47,103 nt of DNA from NCBI RefSeq assembly GCF_017104645.1, contig NZ_JAAGPF010000017.1:1-47103 (forward strand). Direction: 5' to 3'. Origin of the DNA: Burkholderia sp. Ac-20379 (GTDB taxonomy: Bacteria > Pseudomonadota > Gammaproteobacteria > Burkholderiales > Burkholderiaceae). The position numbers were made by a program, and so were the translations under genes. Numbering within the stretch: position 1 is the stretch's first letter; each line of letters opens with the position of its first letter. Below, piece after piece: positions 38,301-46,233 of this stretch. The notes beneath the pieces are model-generated. The model did no database searches and had not been told where the DNA came from. It saw only the letters and a program-made list of their open reading frames with translations.

Positions 38301-41300
38301 ATGAACATATCCAAATTTTTCATCGATCGTCCGATATTTGCAGGAGTCCTATCGGTACTGATCCTGCTCGGCGGCGTGATCGCGATGTTCAAGCTGCCGA
38401 TTTCCGAATATCCGGAAGTCGTGCCGCCTTCGGTGATCGTCAAGGCGCAGTTCCCGGGCGCCAACCCGAAGGTGATCGCGGAAACGGTCGCCTCGCCGAT
38501 CGAGGAGCAGATCGACGGTGTGGAAGACATGCTGTACATGCAGTCGCAGGCCAACAGCGACGGCAACCTCACGATCACCGTGACGTTCAAGCTCGGCACC
38601 GATCCGGACAAGGCCACGCAGCTCGTGCAGAACCGCGTGAACCAGGCGCTGCCGCGCCTGCCGGAAGACGTGCAGCGGCTCGGCATCACGACGGTCAAGA
38701 GCTCGCCCACGCTGACCATGGTGGTGCACCTGATCTCGCCCGACAACCGCTACGACATGACCTATCTGCGCAACTATGCGCTGATCAACGTGAAGGATCG
38801 CCTGTCGCGGATCCAGGGCGTGGGCCAGGTCCAGCTGTGGGGTTCGGGCGACTACGCGATGCGCGTCTGGCTCGATCCGCAGAAGGTGGCGGAGCGCGGG
38901 CTGACCGCCGACGACGTGGTGCGTGCGATCCGCGAGCAGAACGTGCAGGTGGCGGCCGGCACGATCGGCGCGTCGCCGTCGATTCCGGGCACGCCGCTGC
39001 AGTTGTCCGTCAATGCGCGCGGCCGCCTGCAGAACGAGAGCGAGTTCGGCGACATCGTCGTCAAGACGGCGCCCGACGGCGCGGTCACGCACCTGCGCGA
39101 TCTCGCGCGGATTCAGCTCGACGCCTCGGAATACGGCCTGCGCTCGCTGCTCGACAACCAGCCTGCCGTGGCGATGGCGATCAACCAGTCGCCGGGCGCG
39201 AACTCGCTGCAGATTTCCGACCAGGTCCGCTCGACCATGCAGGAGCTGTCGCAGGATTTCCCGGCCGGCGTGCAGTACAAGATCGTCTATGACCCGACGC
39301 AGTTCGTGCGTTCGTCGATCAAGGCCGTGGTGCACACGCTGCTCGAGGCGATCGCGCTGGTGGTGCTGGTGGTGATCGTGTTCCTGCAGACCTGGCGCGC
39401 GTCGATCATTCCGCTGATCGCCGTGCCGGTGTCGATCATCGGCACCTTCTCGCTGCTGCTGATGTTCGGCTATTCGATCAACGCGCTGTCGCTGTTCGGG
39501 ATGGTGCTCGCGATCGGGATCGTGGTGGACGATGCGATCGTGGTGGTGGAGAACGTCGAGCGCAACATCGAGAGCGGGCTGTCCGCGCGCATGGCCACCT
39601 ACAAGGCCATGCAGGAAGTGAGCGGGCCGATCATCGCGATCGCGCTGACGCTGGTGGCCGTGTTCGTGCCGCTCGCGTTCATGACGGGCCTGACCGGCCA
39701 GTTCTACAAGCAGTTCGCGATGACCATCGCGATCTCCACGGTGATCTCGGCGTTCAACTCGCTGACGCTGTCGCCGGCATTGTCGGCCCTCCTCTTGAAG
39801 GGGCACGACGAGAAGCCGGACTGGCTGACGCGCGTGATGAACCGCGTGCTGGGCGGCTTCTTCCGCCGCTTCAACTCGGTGTTCCATCGCGGCGCGGAGA
39901 ACTACGGCCGCGGCGTGCGCGGCGTGCTGTCGCGAAAGACGCTGATGCTCGGCGTCTATCTGGTGCTGGTCGGTGCGACGGTGCTGATGGGCAAGATCGT
40001 GCCGGGCGGCTTCGTGCCCGCGCAGGACAAGGAATACCTGATCGCATTCGCGCAGTTGCCGAACGGCGCCTCGCTCGACCGCACCGAGAAGGTGATTCGC
40101 CAGATGGGCTCGATCGCGCTCAAGCAGCCGGGCGTGGAGAGCGCGGTGGCGTTCCCGGGCCTGTCGGTCAACGGCTTCACGAACAGCTCCAGCGCGGGCA
40201 TCGTGTTCGTCACGCTCAAGCCGTTCGACGAGCGTCACGGCAAGGCGTTGTCGGCCGGCGCGATCGCCGGTGCGCTGAACCAGCAGTACGCGGGCATCAA
40301 GGATTCGTTCGTCGCCGTGTTCCCGCCGCCGCCGGTGCTGGGCCTCGGTACGCTGGGCGGCTTCAAGATGCAGATCGAGGATCGCGGCGCGGTGGGTTAC
40401 GCGAAGCTGGCCGACGCGACGCAGGATTTCATCAAGCGCGCGCAGCAGGCGCCCGAGCTTGGCCCGCTGTTCACGAGCTATCAGATCAACGTGCCGCAGC
40501 TCAACGTCGATCTCGACCGCGTGAAGGCCAAGCAGCTCGGCGTGAACGTGACCGACGTGTTCGACACGATGCAGATCTATCTCGGTTCGCTCTACGTGAA
40601 CGACTTCAACCGCTTCGGACGCGTGTATCAGGTGCGCGTGCAGGCCGATGCGCCGTTCCGTCAGCGTGCCAGCGATATCGGTTTGCTGAAGACGCGCAAC
40701 GCGGCGGGCGAGATGGTGCCGCTGTCGTCGCTGGTCACGGTGTCGCCGACCTTCGGGCCGGAAATGGTGGTGCGCTACAACGGCTACACGGCGGCCGACG
40801 TGAACGGCGGCCCGGCGCCGGGCTTCTCGTCGGGGCAGGCACAGGCGGCGGTCGAGCGGATCGCGGCGCAAACCCTGCCGCGCGGCGTGAAGTTCGAATG
40901 GACCGACCTGACCTATCAGCAGATCCTCGCCGGCAACGCCGGGCTGGTGATCTTCCCGATCAGCGTGCTGCTGGTGTTCCTGGTGCTCGCGGCGCTGTAC
41001 GAAAGCCTGGCGCTGCCGCTCGCGGTGATCCTGATCGTGCCGATGAGCATTCTGTCGGCGCTGACGGGCGTGTGGCTGACGCAGGGCGACAACAACATCT
41101 TCACGCAGATCGGCCTGATGGTGCTGGTGGGGCTGTCGGCGAAGAACGCGATCCTGATCGTCGAGTTCGCCCGCGAGCTCGAGCATGACGGACGCACGCC
41201 GCTGCAGGCCGCGATCGAAGCATGCCGGCTGCGGCTGCGCCCGATCCTGATGACGTCGATCGCGTTCATCATGGGGGTGGTGCCGCTCGTGCTGTCGACC

Positions 41301-41486
41301 GGCGCCGGCGCGGAAATGCGTCATGCGATGGGGATCGCCGTATTCTTCGGGATGCTCGGCGTGACCCTGTTCGGCCTGATGCTGACGCCGGTGTTCTATG
41401 TGGTGCTGCGTACGCTGGCCGGTGGCAAGATCCACGTCGCGCAGAAGGATACGCCGCGGTACGACCCGTCGACCGCGGATGCTTGA
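38301..41486 (+). CDS. bpeF: RND multidrug efflux transporter (BpeF/CeoB-like)
   Basis: A 1061-residue HAE1-family inner-membrane pump of full length with twelve membrane helices and two large periplasmic loops. The proton-relay residues are present: Asp410-Asp411 in GIVVDDAIVVVENVERN (helix 4) and Lys948 in GLSAKNAILIVEFARE (helix 10). The N-terminus MNISKFFIDRPIFAGVLSVL and the FPGANP segment are standard. It is encoded between its adaptor and outer-membrane partner and is likely controlled by the BpeT-like regulator. A very long open frame on the opposite strand is a GC-bias shadow. Confidence 0.96.
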   Translation: MNISKFFIDRPIFAGVLSVLILLGGVIAMFKLPISEYPEVVPPSVIVKAQFPGANPKVIAETVASPIEEQIDGVEDMLYMQSQANSDGNLTITVTFKLGTDPDKATQLVQNRVNQALPRLPEDVQRLGITTVKSSPTLTMVVHLISPDNRYDMTYLRNYALINVKDRLSRIQGVGQVQLWGSGDYAMRVWLDPQKVAERGLTADDVVRAIREQNVQVAAGTIGASPSIPGTPLQLSVNARGRLQNESEFGDIVVKTAPDGAVTHLRDLARIQLDASEYGLRSLLDNQPAVAMAINQSPGANSLQISDQVRSTMQELSQDFPAGVQYKIVYDPTQFVRSSIKAVVHTLLEAIALVVLVVIVFLQTWRASIIPLIAVPVSIIGTFSLLLMFGYSINALSLFGMVLAIGIVVDDAIVVVENVERNIESGLSARMATYKAMQEVSGPIIAIALTLVAVFVPLAFMTGLTGQFYKQFAMTIAISTVISAFNSLTLSPALSALLLKGHDEKPDWLTRVMNRVLGGFFRRFNSVFHRGAENYGRGVRGVLSRKTLMLGVYLVLVGATVLMGKIVPGGFVPAQDKEYLIAFAQLPNGASLDRTEKVIRQMGSIALKQPGVESAVAFPGLSVNGFTNSSSAGIVFVTLKPFDERHGKALSAGAIAGALNQQYAGIKDSFVAVFPPPPVLGLGTLGGFKMQIEDRGAVGYAKLADATQDFIKRAQQAPELGPLFTSYQINVPQLNVDLDRVKAKQLGVNVTDVFDTMQIYLGSLYVNDFNRFGRVYQVRVQADAPFRQRASDIGLLKTRNAAGEMVPLSSLVTVSPTFGPEMVVRYNGYTAADVNGGPAPGFSSGQAQAAVERIAAQTLPRGVKFEWTDLTYQQILAGNAGLVIFPISVLLVFLVLAALYESLALPLAVILIVPMSILSALTGVWLTQGDNNIFTQIGLMVLVGLSAKNAILIVEFARELEHDGRTPLQAAIEACRLRLRPILMTSIAFIMGVVPLVLSTGAGAEMRHAMGIAVFFGMLGVTLFGLMLTPVFYVVLRTLAGGKIHVAQKDTPRYDPSTADA

Positions 41487-41496
41487 GGACCAGACG

Positions 41497-43029
41497 ATGA
41501 AAAACGATACAACCATCCTGCGTCTCGCGAAGCTGGCCGGCATCAGCACGCTGATGTCCGCGCTGCTCGCCGCGTGCGCGGTGGGCCCCGACTACAAGCG
41601 GCCCGACGTCGCCACGCCGGCCGCCTTCAAGGAGGCGCCCACGCTCGCCGCCGGCGAGCAGGCCGGCACCTGGAAGCCGGCCGAGCCGGCCGACGCCGCG
41701 CATCGCGGCGAATGGTGGACGGTGTTCGGCGACAGCACGCTCGACGCGCTCGAAAAGCAGGCGCTCGACGCGAACCAGAACCTGAAGGCCGCCGCGGCCC
41801 GCGTGCAGGAAGCGCGAGCGTCCACCCGCGCCGCGCGCTCGGCGTGGTTCCCGTCGCTCGACGCGGGCTTCGGCCCGACGCGCGAAGGCGTGTCGTCGGC
41901 CTCGCAGTTCCAGCCGCAAGGCTCAGGGCCGACCAACGCCACGCTGTGGCGCGCGCAGGGCAGCGTCTCGTACGAGGCGGATCTGTTCGGCCGCGTGAGC
42001 CGCAACGTGGAGGCGTCGCGCGCCGACACCGCGCAGAGCGAGGCGCTGTTCCGCTCGGTGCAACTGGCGCTGCAGGCCGACGTCGCGCAGAACTACTTCG
42101 AATTGCGTCAGCTCGATTCGGATCAGAACCTGTACCGGCGCACCGTCGATCTGCGCCAGGAATCGCTGAAGCTCGCGCAGCGCCGCTTCGACGAGGGCGA
42201 CATCAACGAGCTCGACGTGTCGCGTGCGAAGAACGAACTGGCCTCGGCGCAGGCCGATGCGGTGGGCGTCGCGCGCCGCCGCGCGGCGTCCGAGCATGCG
42301 CTCGCGATCCTGCTCGGCAAGCCGCCGGCCGATTTTTCGTTCAGCGAAACGCCGATCGTGCCGGTGACCGTCAGGATTCCTGCCGGCCTGCCGTCGGCGC
42401 TGCTCGAGCGGCGGCCCGACGTGTCGGCGGCCGAGCGCGCAATGGCCGCGGCCAATGCGCGGGTGGGGCTGGCGAAGTCGGCGTACTTCCCGAAGCTCGA
42501 CATCACCGGCTCGTTCGGCTATGAGGCGGCCACGCTCGGCAGCCTGTTCATGTGGTCGAGCCGCACGTTCCTGCTCGGGCCGTTCGCCGGCACGGCGCTG
42601 TCGCTGCCGATCTTCGACGGCGGCCGCCGCGCCGCGGGCGTGCAGCAGGCGCGCGCGCAGTACGACGAGCAGGTCGCGAACTATCGCCAGCAGGTGCTGG
42701 TGGCGTTCCGCGAGGTGGAGGACAACCTGTCCGATCTGCGTCTGCTCGACGACCAGATCCGCGCGCAGGGCGAGGCCGTCAGCGCGTCGCAGCGCGCGGC
42801 GAAGCTGTCGCGCACGCAGTATCAGGAAGGGCAGGTGGCCTACCTGGACGTGATCGACAGCGAGCGCTCGGTGCTGCAATCGCAACTGCAGGCGAACCAG
42901 TTGACCGGTGCGCAGGCGGTGTCGACGGTGAACCTGATCCGCGCGCTGGGTGGCGGATGGGGCGCACCGGCTGCCGCGGCGAGCGCGGCCGATGCGGCAT
43001 CCGCCACGCAGGCGGTGGCGCAGCGGTGA
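41497..43029 (+). CDS. oprC: RND efflux outer-membrane lipoprotein (OprC/OpcM-like)
   Basis: A 510-residue TolC-like channel of the NodT family. The signal peptide ends in the lipobox LLAAC, so Cys27 is lipidated, followed by the usual AVGPDYKRPDV. Two repeated helical-hairpin/beta units are visible: QNLKAAAARVQEARASTRAA plus SYEADLFGRVSRNVEASRAD, and RPDVSAAERAMAAANARVGL plus GPFAGTALSLPIFDGGRR. It starts 10 nt after the pump gene. The C-terminus is alanine-rich. It ends the operon, followed by a terminator at 43053-43076. Confidence 0.93.
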   Translation: MKNDTTILRLAKLAGISTLMSALLAACAVGPDYKRPDVATPAAFKEAPTLAAGEQAGTWKPAEPADAAHRGEWWTVFGDSTLDALEKQALDANQNLKAAAARVQEARASTRAARSAWFPSLDAGFGPTREGVSSASQFQPQGSGPTNATLWRAQGSVSYEADLFGRVSRNVEASRADTAQSEALFRSVQLALQADVAQNYFELRQLDSDQNLYRRTVDLRQESLKLAQRRFDEGDINELDVSRAKNELASAQADAVGVARRRAASEHALAILLGKPPADFSFSETPIVPVTVRIPAGLPSALLERRPDVSAAERAMAAANARVGLAKSAYFPKLDITGSFGYEAATLGSLFMWSSRTFLLGPFAGTALSLPIFDGGRRAAGVQQARAQYDEQVANYRQQVLVAFREVEDNLSDLRLLDDQIRAQGEAVSASQRAAKLSRTQYQEGQVAYLDVIDSERSVLQSQLQANQLTGAQAVSTVNLIRALGGGWGAPAAAASAADAASATQAVAQR

Positions 43030-43052
43030 TGCGCGTGGCGGGTTGAAACGGG

Positions 43053-43076
43053 AACGGGCCTTCAGAGGCCCGTTTT
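43053..43076. terminator. Terminator of the efflux operon, overlapping the hipA 3' end
   Basis: AACGGGCC-TTCAGA-GGCCCGTT forms an 8-bp stem whose 3' arm continues into TTTT on the + strand. The stop codon of hipA (43062-43064) falls within the loop, so the terminator of one operon is also the coding end of the convergent gene. Confidence 0.8.
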
Positions 43077-44393
43077 CAGTTTACGGGCCTGGGTTTGCAG
43101 GCCGTCGAGGATGGCGTCGGCCAGATCGGCCGGGAAATCGGCGGGCAACAGCGCCGCCGCTTCGTCGATCACGTTGGGCGTGGCCGCCACGAGTCGTTCG
43201 ACGATCGCGCGAACCTCCGCTTCGGGAAGGCCGCTGCGGCGGCCCTGTGCGAACCAGTGGCGCGGCTGGATGTCGCTCCACGCGTAGTGCCGGTTCGCGC
43301 CGCGCACGGCCATCGCCATCTTCACGCGCTGCGGCGCGATCTGGCCGGCGCGGCGGCCGATGACCGGATGAAACGACAGGATGTCGTAGAGCGGCGTGGC
43401 GCGATAGCGCGCGTCGGGCAGATGCGCGATGCTGAAGTTCTTGCCGTGGCCGTCGGCGGCGGCGAGCATCCAGAAGAGGATTTGCGCCGTGAAGAAATGC
43501 CGGCGGTCGCGCGGGGCGTCCACCGCGCCGGAGAGAATATCCATGGCCGCATCGATGCCGGGGCCGCCGTCGGCTTCGTATTTGGCGAGCCCGGAGATGC
43601 CGGTGGCCTGGCACAGGTCTTCCTGCGGCAGGCGCACGATCCAGGTGCCGTCCGCCGACAGCCGCCGGTCGAAGCGCTCGACCACCAGCGCTTTTTGATC
43701 TTCGAAGCGGCCGATGCCGCACGGCGCGACAGGCAGGCCGTAGGCGGCGACGATCAGCGCGCAGAGCCATTCGTTCTCGACCGAGGTGCGCATATCGGCG
43801 CCGAGACCGCCGACCAGCCCGAGCGGCAGCTTCAGGATATGGGAGGTGGGTGTGCTGCCTTCGGGGCGCAGCCAGGTGTCGCCATGCCAGAGCAGCGCGG
43901 TTTTTTCCTGCGCGCCGGCGATCGACAGGCGCAGGTCCGGCGCGGCGGCCTGGCCGGCAGCCGGTGCGAGCGGCAGCGCGCGCAGCCATTGGGCGATCTC
44001 GCGCTCGCCGAGCGGTGTGCCGGAGATGCGCTGGAGATCGTCCGGCGCCTCGCCGGGCGGCAGCAGTTGCAGCGCGCCCACGCAGTCGCGTCCGACCGCT
44101 TCGAGCAGCCCGAACGGCGAGGCGTCGCGCGCGGCATGGCGTTGCGCGATACGGCGGCGGATCGCGTCGCTGTCGGGCAGCAGGTTGTCGAAGTAATGCG
44201 TGACGGTCGCGCCGTGATAAGGCGTATTGCCTGGGCGCAGCGGCAGCGACAGCGAAAGCGGGCGGCGTTGCGGATCGGCGAGCCAGCTATCGGCGTAGGC
44301 CAGCCGGTCGACGCCTTGCACGCGTTCCCAATAGCCGACCTCGATGCCGTTCATCCAGAGCGCGAGGCGCATGGGCGGGCGCGAGCGGGGCAT
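43062..44393 (-). CDS. hipA: HipA-type serine/threonine kinase toxin
   Basis: A 443-residue HipA, the length of the E. coli protein. The autophosphorylation-loop motif LSIAGAQEKTALL (matching the E. coli Ser150 region) is present, as are THYFDNLLPD near the N-terminus, TSHILKLPL, the catalytic-loop AAADGHGKNFSI and the Mg-binding PLYDILSFHP. E. coli HipA phosphorylates glutamyl-tRNA synthetase and induces growth arrest. I chose the ATG at 44393, 6 nt after the hipB stop; an in-frame ATG at 44372 is possible. No strong ribosome-binding site, so coupling to hipB is likely. All kinase motifs look intact. Confidence 0.93.
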   Translation of the reverse strand: MPRSRPPMRLALWMNGIEVGYWERVQGVDRLAYADSWLADPQRRPLSLSLPLRPGNTPYHGATVTHYFDNLLPDSDAIRRRIAQRHAARDASPFGLLEAVGRDCVGALQLLPPGEAPDDLQRISGTPLGEREIAQWLRALPLAPAAGQAAAPDLRLSIAGAQEKTALLWHGDTWLRPEGSTPTSHILKLPLGLVGGLGADMRTSVENEWLCALIVAAYGLPVAPCGIGRFEDQKALVVERFDRRLSADGTWIVRLPQEDLCQATGISGLAKYEADGGPGIDAAMDILSGAVDAPRDRRHFFTAQILFWMLAAADGHGKNFSIAHLPDARYRATPLYDILSFHPVIGRRAGQIAPQRVKMAMAVRGANRHYAWSDIQPRHWFAQGRRSGLPEAEVRAIVERLVAATPNVIDEAAALLPADFPADLADAILDGLQTQARKLKTGL

Positions 44394-44399
44394 GGCGGC

Positions 44400-44666
44400 T
44401 TACCAGTTTTCGCGCGACGCGGTGCTGTCGGCGGCTTGGCCGCCCGGCGCGTGCGTATCGTTCAGCGTCAGTTCGATACCGAGGATGCGCATCACGCGGA
44501 ACAGCCGATCGAGGCTGGCGGTGGTGGGATCGGCCTCGAAGCGGGCGTAGGTTTGCTGCGTCACGCCGAGCCGTTCGGCCAGCTCGGCCTGCGTGAGGCC
44601 CGCGGATTTCCGGAAGCCTTGCAGCAGCGGCCGAAGCTGGCCGAGGGTCTTGACCGGGTAGTTCAC
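44400..44666 (-). CDS. hipB: HipB-type antitoxin (XRE HTH)
   Basis: An 88-residue HipB antitoxin with a Cro/CI helix-turn-helix: RKSAGLTQAELAERLGVTQQ then TYARFEADPTTASLDRLFRV. The C-terminal tail ends in tryptophan (ENW), as in E. coli HipB, where the tail contributes to stability and HipA contact. The start is a GTG at 44666; no nearby in-frame ATG exists. It is the first gene of the operon and is expected to bind the three 16-bp palindromes upstream, with HipA as co-repressor. Confidence 0.9.
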   Translation of the reverse strand: MNYPVKTLGQLRPLLQGFRKSAGLTQAELAERLGVTQQTYARFEADPTTASLDRLFRVMRILGIELTLNDTHAPGGQAADSTASRENW

Positions 44667-44706
44667 GATGGGAGCGCGCGACGCGCACGAAGTGGCGGAC
44701 GCCCGG

Positions 44707-44736
44707 ATTTTACAGCTTATAGGCTGTTTTTTGCAA
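44707..44736 (-). promoter_or_regulatory. hipBA promoter
   Basis: On the - strand TTGCAA (complement of 44731-44736) and TAAAAT (complement of 44707-44712) are separated by 18 bp. The first operator (44712-44727) fills the spacer, so HipB would compete directly with RNA polymerase. Confidence 0.55.
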
Positions 44737-44781
44737 ATACAGCCTATAAGCTGTTTTTGGTGAATACAGCCTGTAGGCTGT
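44712..44781. promoter_or_regulatory. Three 16-bp HipB operators at 27-bp intervals
   Basis: ACAGCTTATAGGCTGT (44712-44727), ACAGCCTATAAGCTGT (44739-44754) and ACAGCCTGTAGGCTGT (44766-44781) start exactly 27 bp apart. The second is the exact reverse complement of the first. Each is a near-perfect palindrome with ACAGC/GCTGT ends. They fill the gap between hipB and the upstream Spherulin-4 gene, ending 13 bp from its stop codon. Confidence 0.82.
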
Positions 44782-44794
44782 CAATCGCGATCGC

Positions 44795-45727
44795 TCAACG
44801 ACGCCGGCGCGACGTGGTCGAGGCGCTCGTCTGCGCCGCCTGCGTCTTGGCTTGCGTCGCCGCCGGCGGATTGATCGCCGCCACCCCCGACACTTCCTGA
44901 TCCCAGTAGGTCGGCAGCCCGTTGTACGGATTCGGCAGCTTCAGCGACGTCACATACACGCCGCTCGCCCCGTTCGTCACAGCGAACTGCAGGTCGCTGC
45001 TCATCTGCGCGGAGGTGGCGTTGTAGACGATATGAATGAACCGGCTCGCCGAATAGTTCGCCTGCCACGACGCCGCGCTGTACTTCGCGTAATTCGCCTG
45101 CTTGTCCTCGTACACGACGAAGCGGTCCGCCACCGGCAGGCTCGCGTAGATTTCCGGAATATTCGAGCCCGGGTTGTTGACCACCTGGTAGTTCGGCGAG
45201 AGGCCCTTGATGTAGTTGTAGAGCGATTGGTAGTACTGCACGTGCGCGGCGGTGCTGTCGTTCGCCATCTCGTCGATGAAGAAGCCGTCCACAGTGTAGA
45301 ACGCGAGGTAGGTGTTGATGTCCTTGGTGACGTCGGACAGCGAGCGGCTGCCGTAGGACGTATGGACGTACGCGATCACCTTGCCGCCGGCCGCGCGCAC
45401 CTTGGCGATGGCGTTCGTATAAGCCGGATCGGCGGCGGTGCCGGGGCCGCTGTTCGGGTTGACGATGGCGGTGAGCGGCACCGTGGCGGCGTTGGTGGCG
45501 AGCGTGTTCCAGGCGGTCGAGCCCGAGCCGGACGGATAGAAGTAGGCCGGCACGACCAGGTCGGCCGCCTTGGCGACGCCGCCCGTCACGCACAGCGAGG
45601 CCAGCAGCGCGCAGGCCGCCGAGGCGAAGCGCCGGAACCGGCCGGGCGCGCGGCGGGTGCGCGCATGCTGCCGGCGATCGATCAGGAGTGCAGGGCAAAT
45701 CTCGACGCCGTGGTGCTGAATGCTCAT
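44795..45727 (-). CDS. Secreted Spherulin-4-type (spherulation-specific family 4) protein
   Basis: A 310-residue exported protein. After a basic N-terminal stretch of ~33 residues, a signal-peptide core (ASAACALLASLCVTGG) precedes AKA-ADL. The mature domain matches Spherulin 4 / endo-alpha-1,4-polygalactosaminidase-like TIM barrels: VVPAYFYPSGSGSTAWN, AIVNPNSGPGTAADPAY, GKVIAYVHTSYGSR, then VDGFFIDEMAND, whose acidic pair is the likely catalytic site. The C-terminus is Ala/Thr/Ser-rich and ends RRRR. The family is shared with slime moulds and fungi, and some members degrade galactosaminogalactan. AGAGGTAG precedes the ATG. Confidence 0.85.
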   Translation of the reverse strand: MSIQHHGVEICPALLIDRRQHARTRRAPGRFRRFASAACALLASLCVTGGVAKAADLVVPAYFYPSGSGSTAWNTLATNAATVPLTAIVNPNSGPGTAADPAYTNAIAKVRAAGGKVIAYVHTSYGSRSLSDVTKDINTYLAFYTVDGFFIDEMANDSTAAHVQYYQSLYNYIKGLSPNYQVVNNPGSNIPEIYASLPVADRFVVYEDKQANYAKYSAASWQANYSASRFIHIVYNATSAQMSSDLQFAVTNGASGVYVTSLKLPNPYNGLPTYWDQEVSGVAAINPPAATQAKTQAAQTSASTTSRRRR

Positions 45728-46233
45728 GGTCTACCTCTAAAGGATCCCGCCAGCGCGGGCCTGGCCCGTCGTGCCGGGTAATGGGGTACGTTGCCCCGGG
45801 AACTGCCGCCGTTTTGTCTTGCGTACTGCTTCGTATTGCTACCTGTATGCCGATGCGATGCCAGTGCCTTGCCGATCCGTTTTTTTCCTGATGAACCGGA
45901 TTTCCCCGTCCGGTCATTCATCAATAGCAGCTTTCAATATCGTCTGCAAATTGCGTATTACGCGAGGATTGCAGCGTGATCCCGCCCCCGCCCATATCGT
46001 ATTTGCCGATTTCCATTTCCGGATCGCTTGTTGGACTGGGCTCGGCGCGCGCGGCTATCATCGGCGCCAAGCCCCCCGCCATCGTGCACGCAAACGTGTG
46101 CGAAGGCGATACCCGTGTTTACGACAGCAGGTCGGCAATATCGAGGGTGGCGCGCGCGCATTTCGCACGCCATGCGCGCGACGCCGCGCGCGCCCGATTC
46201 GTCTGACCTGAAACGATGGAGTGCAGAGATTCG
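45728..46233. other. 506-bp intergenic region
   Basis: The region lies between the divergent Spherulin-4 gene and acyl-CoA-dehydrogenase-like gene. It holds an imperfect inverted repeat at about 45889-45923 (TGATGAACCGGA facing TCCGG..TCATCA) and a marginal + strand promoter (TTGGAC 46031-46036, TATCAT 46056-46061, 19-bp spacing). No gene in it is convincing. Confidence 0.4.

Noticed and set aside
38349-41549. Open frame of 1066 codons antisense to the RND pump gene
   Set aside because: It is an Arg/His/Gln-rich shadow produced by GC-biased third positions opposite a clear BpeF/CeoB-type pump gene. No domain is recognisable.
44712-44781. Three regularly spaced repeats as a mini CRISPR or tandem repeat
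   Set aside because: The units are 16-bp palindromes with 11-bp gaps next to hipB, which fits operators; no cas genes or spacer-sized gaps exist.
45724-45924. 66-codon - frame ending in an ATGA overlap with the Spherulin-4 start
   Set aside because: The overlap is suggestive, but there is no good ribosome-binding site, no family and the composition is basic and irregular.
46031-46061. Promoter for the acyl-CoA-dehydrogenase-like gene
   Set aside because: The TTGGAC/TATCAT pair has 19-bp spacing and no other support, so it is mentioned only within the intergenic entry.
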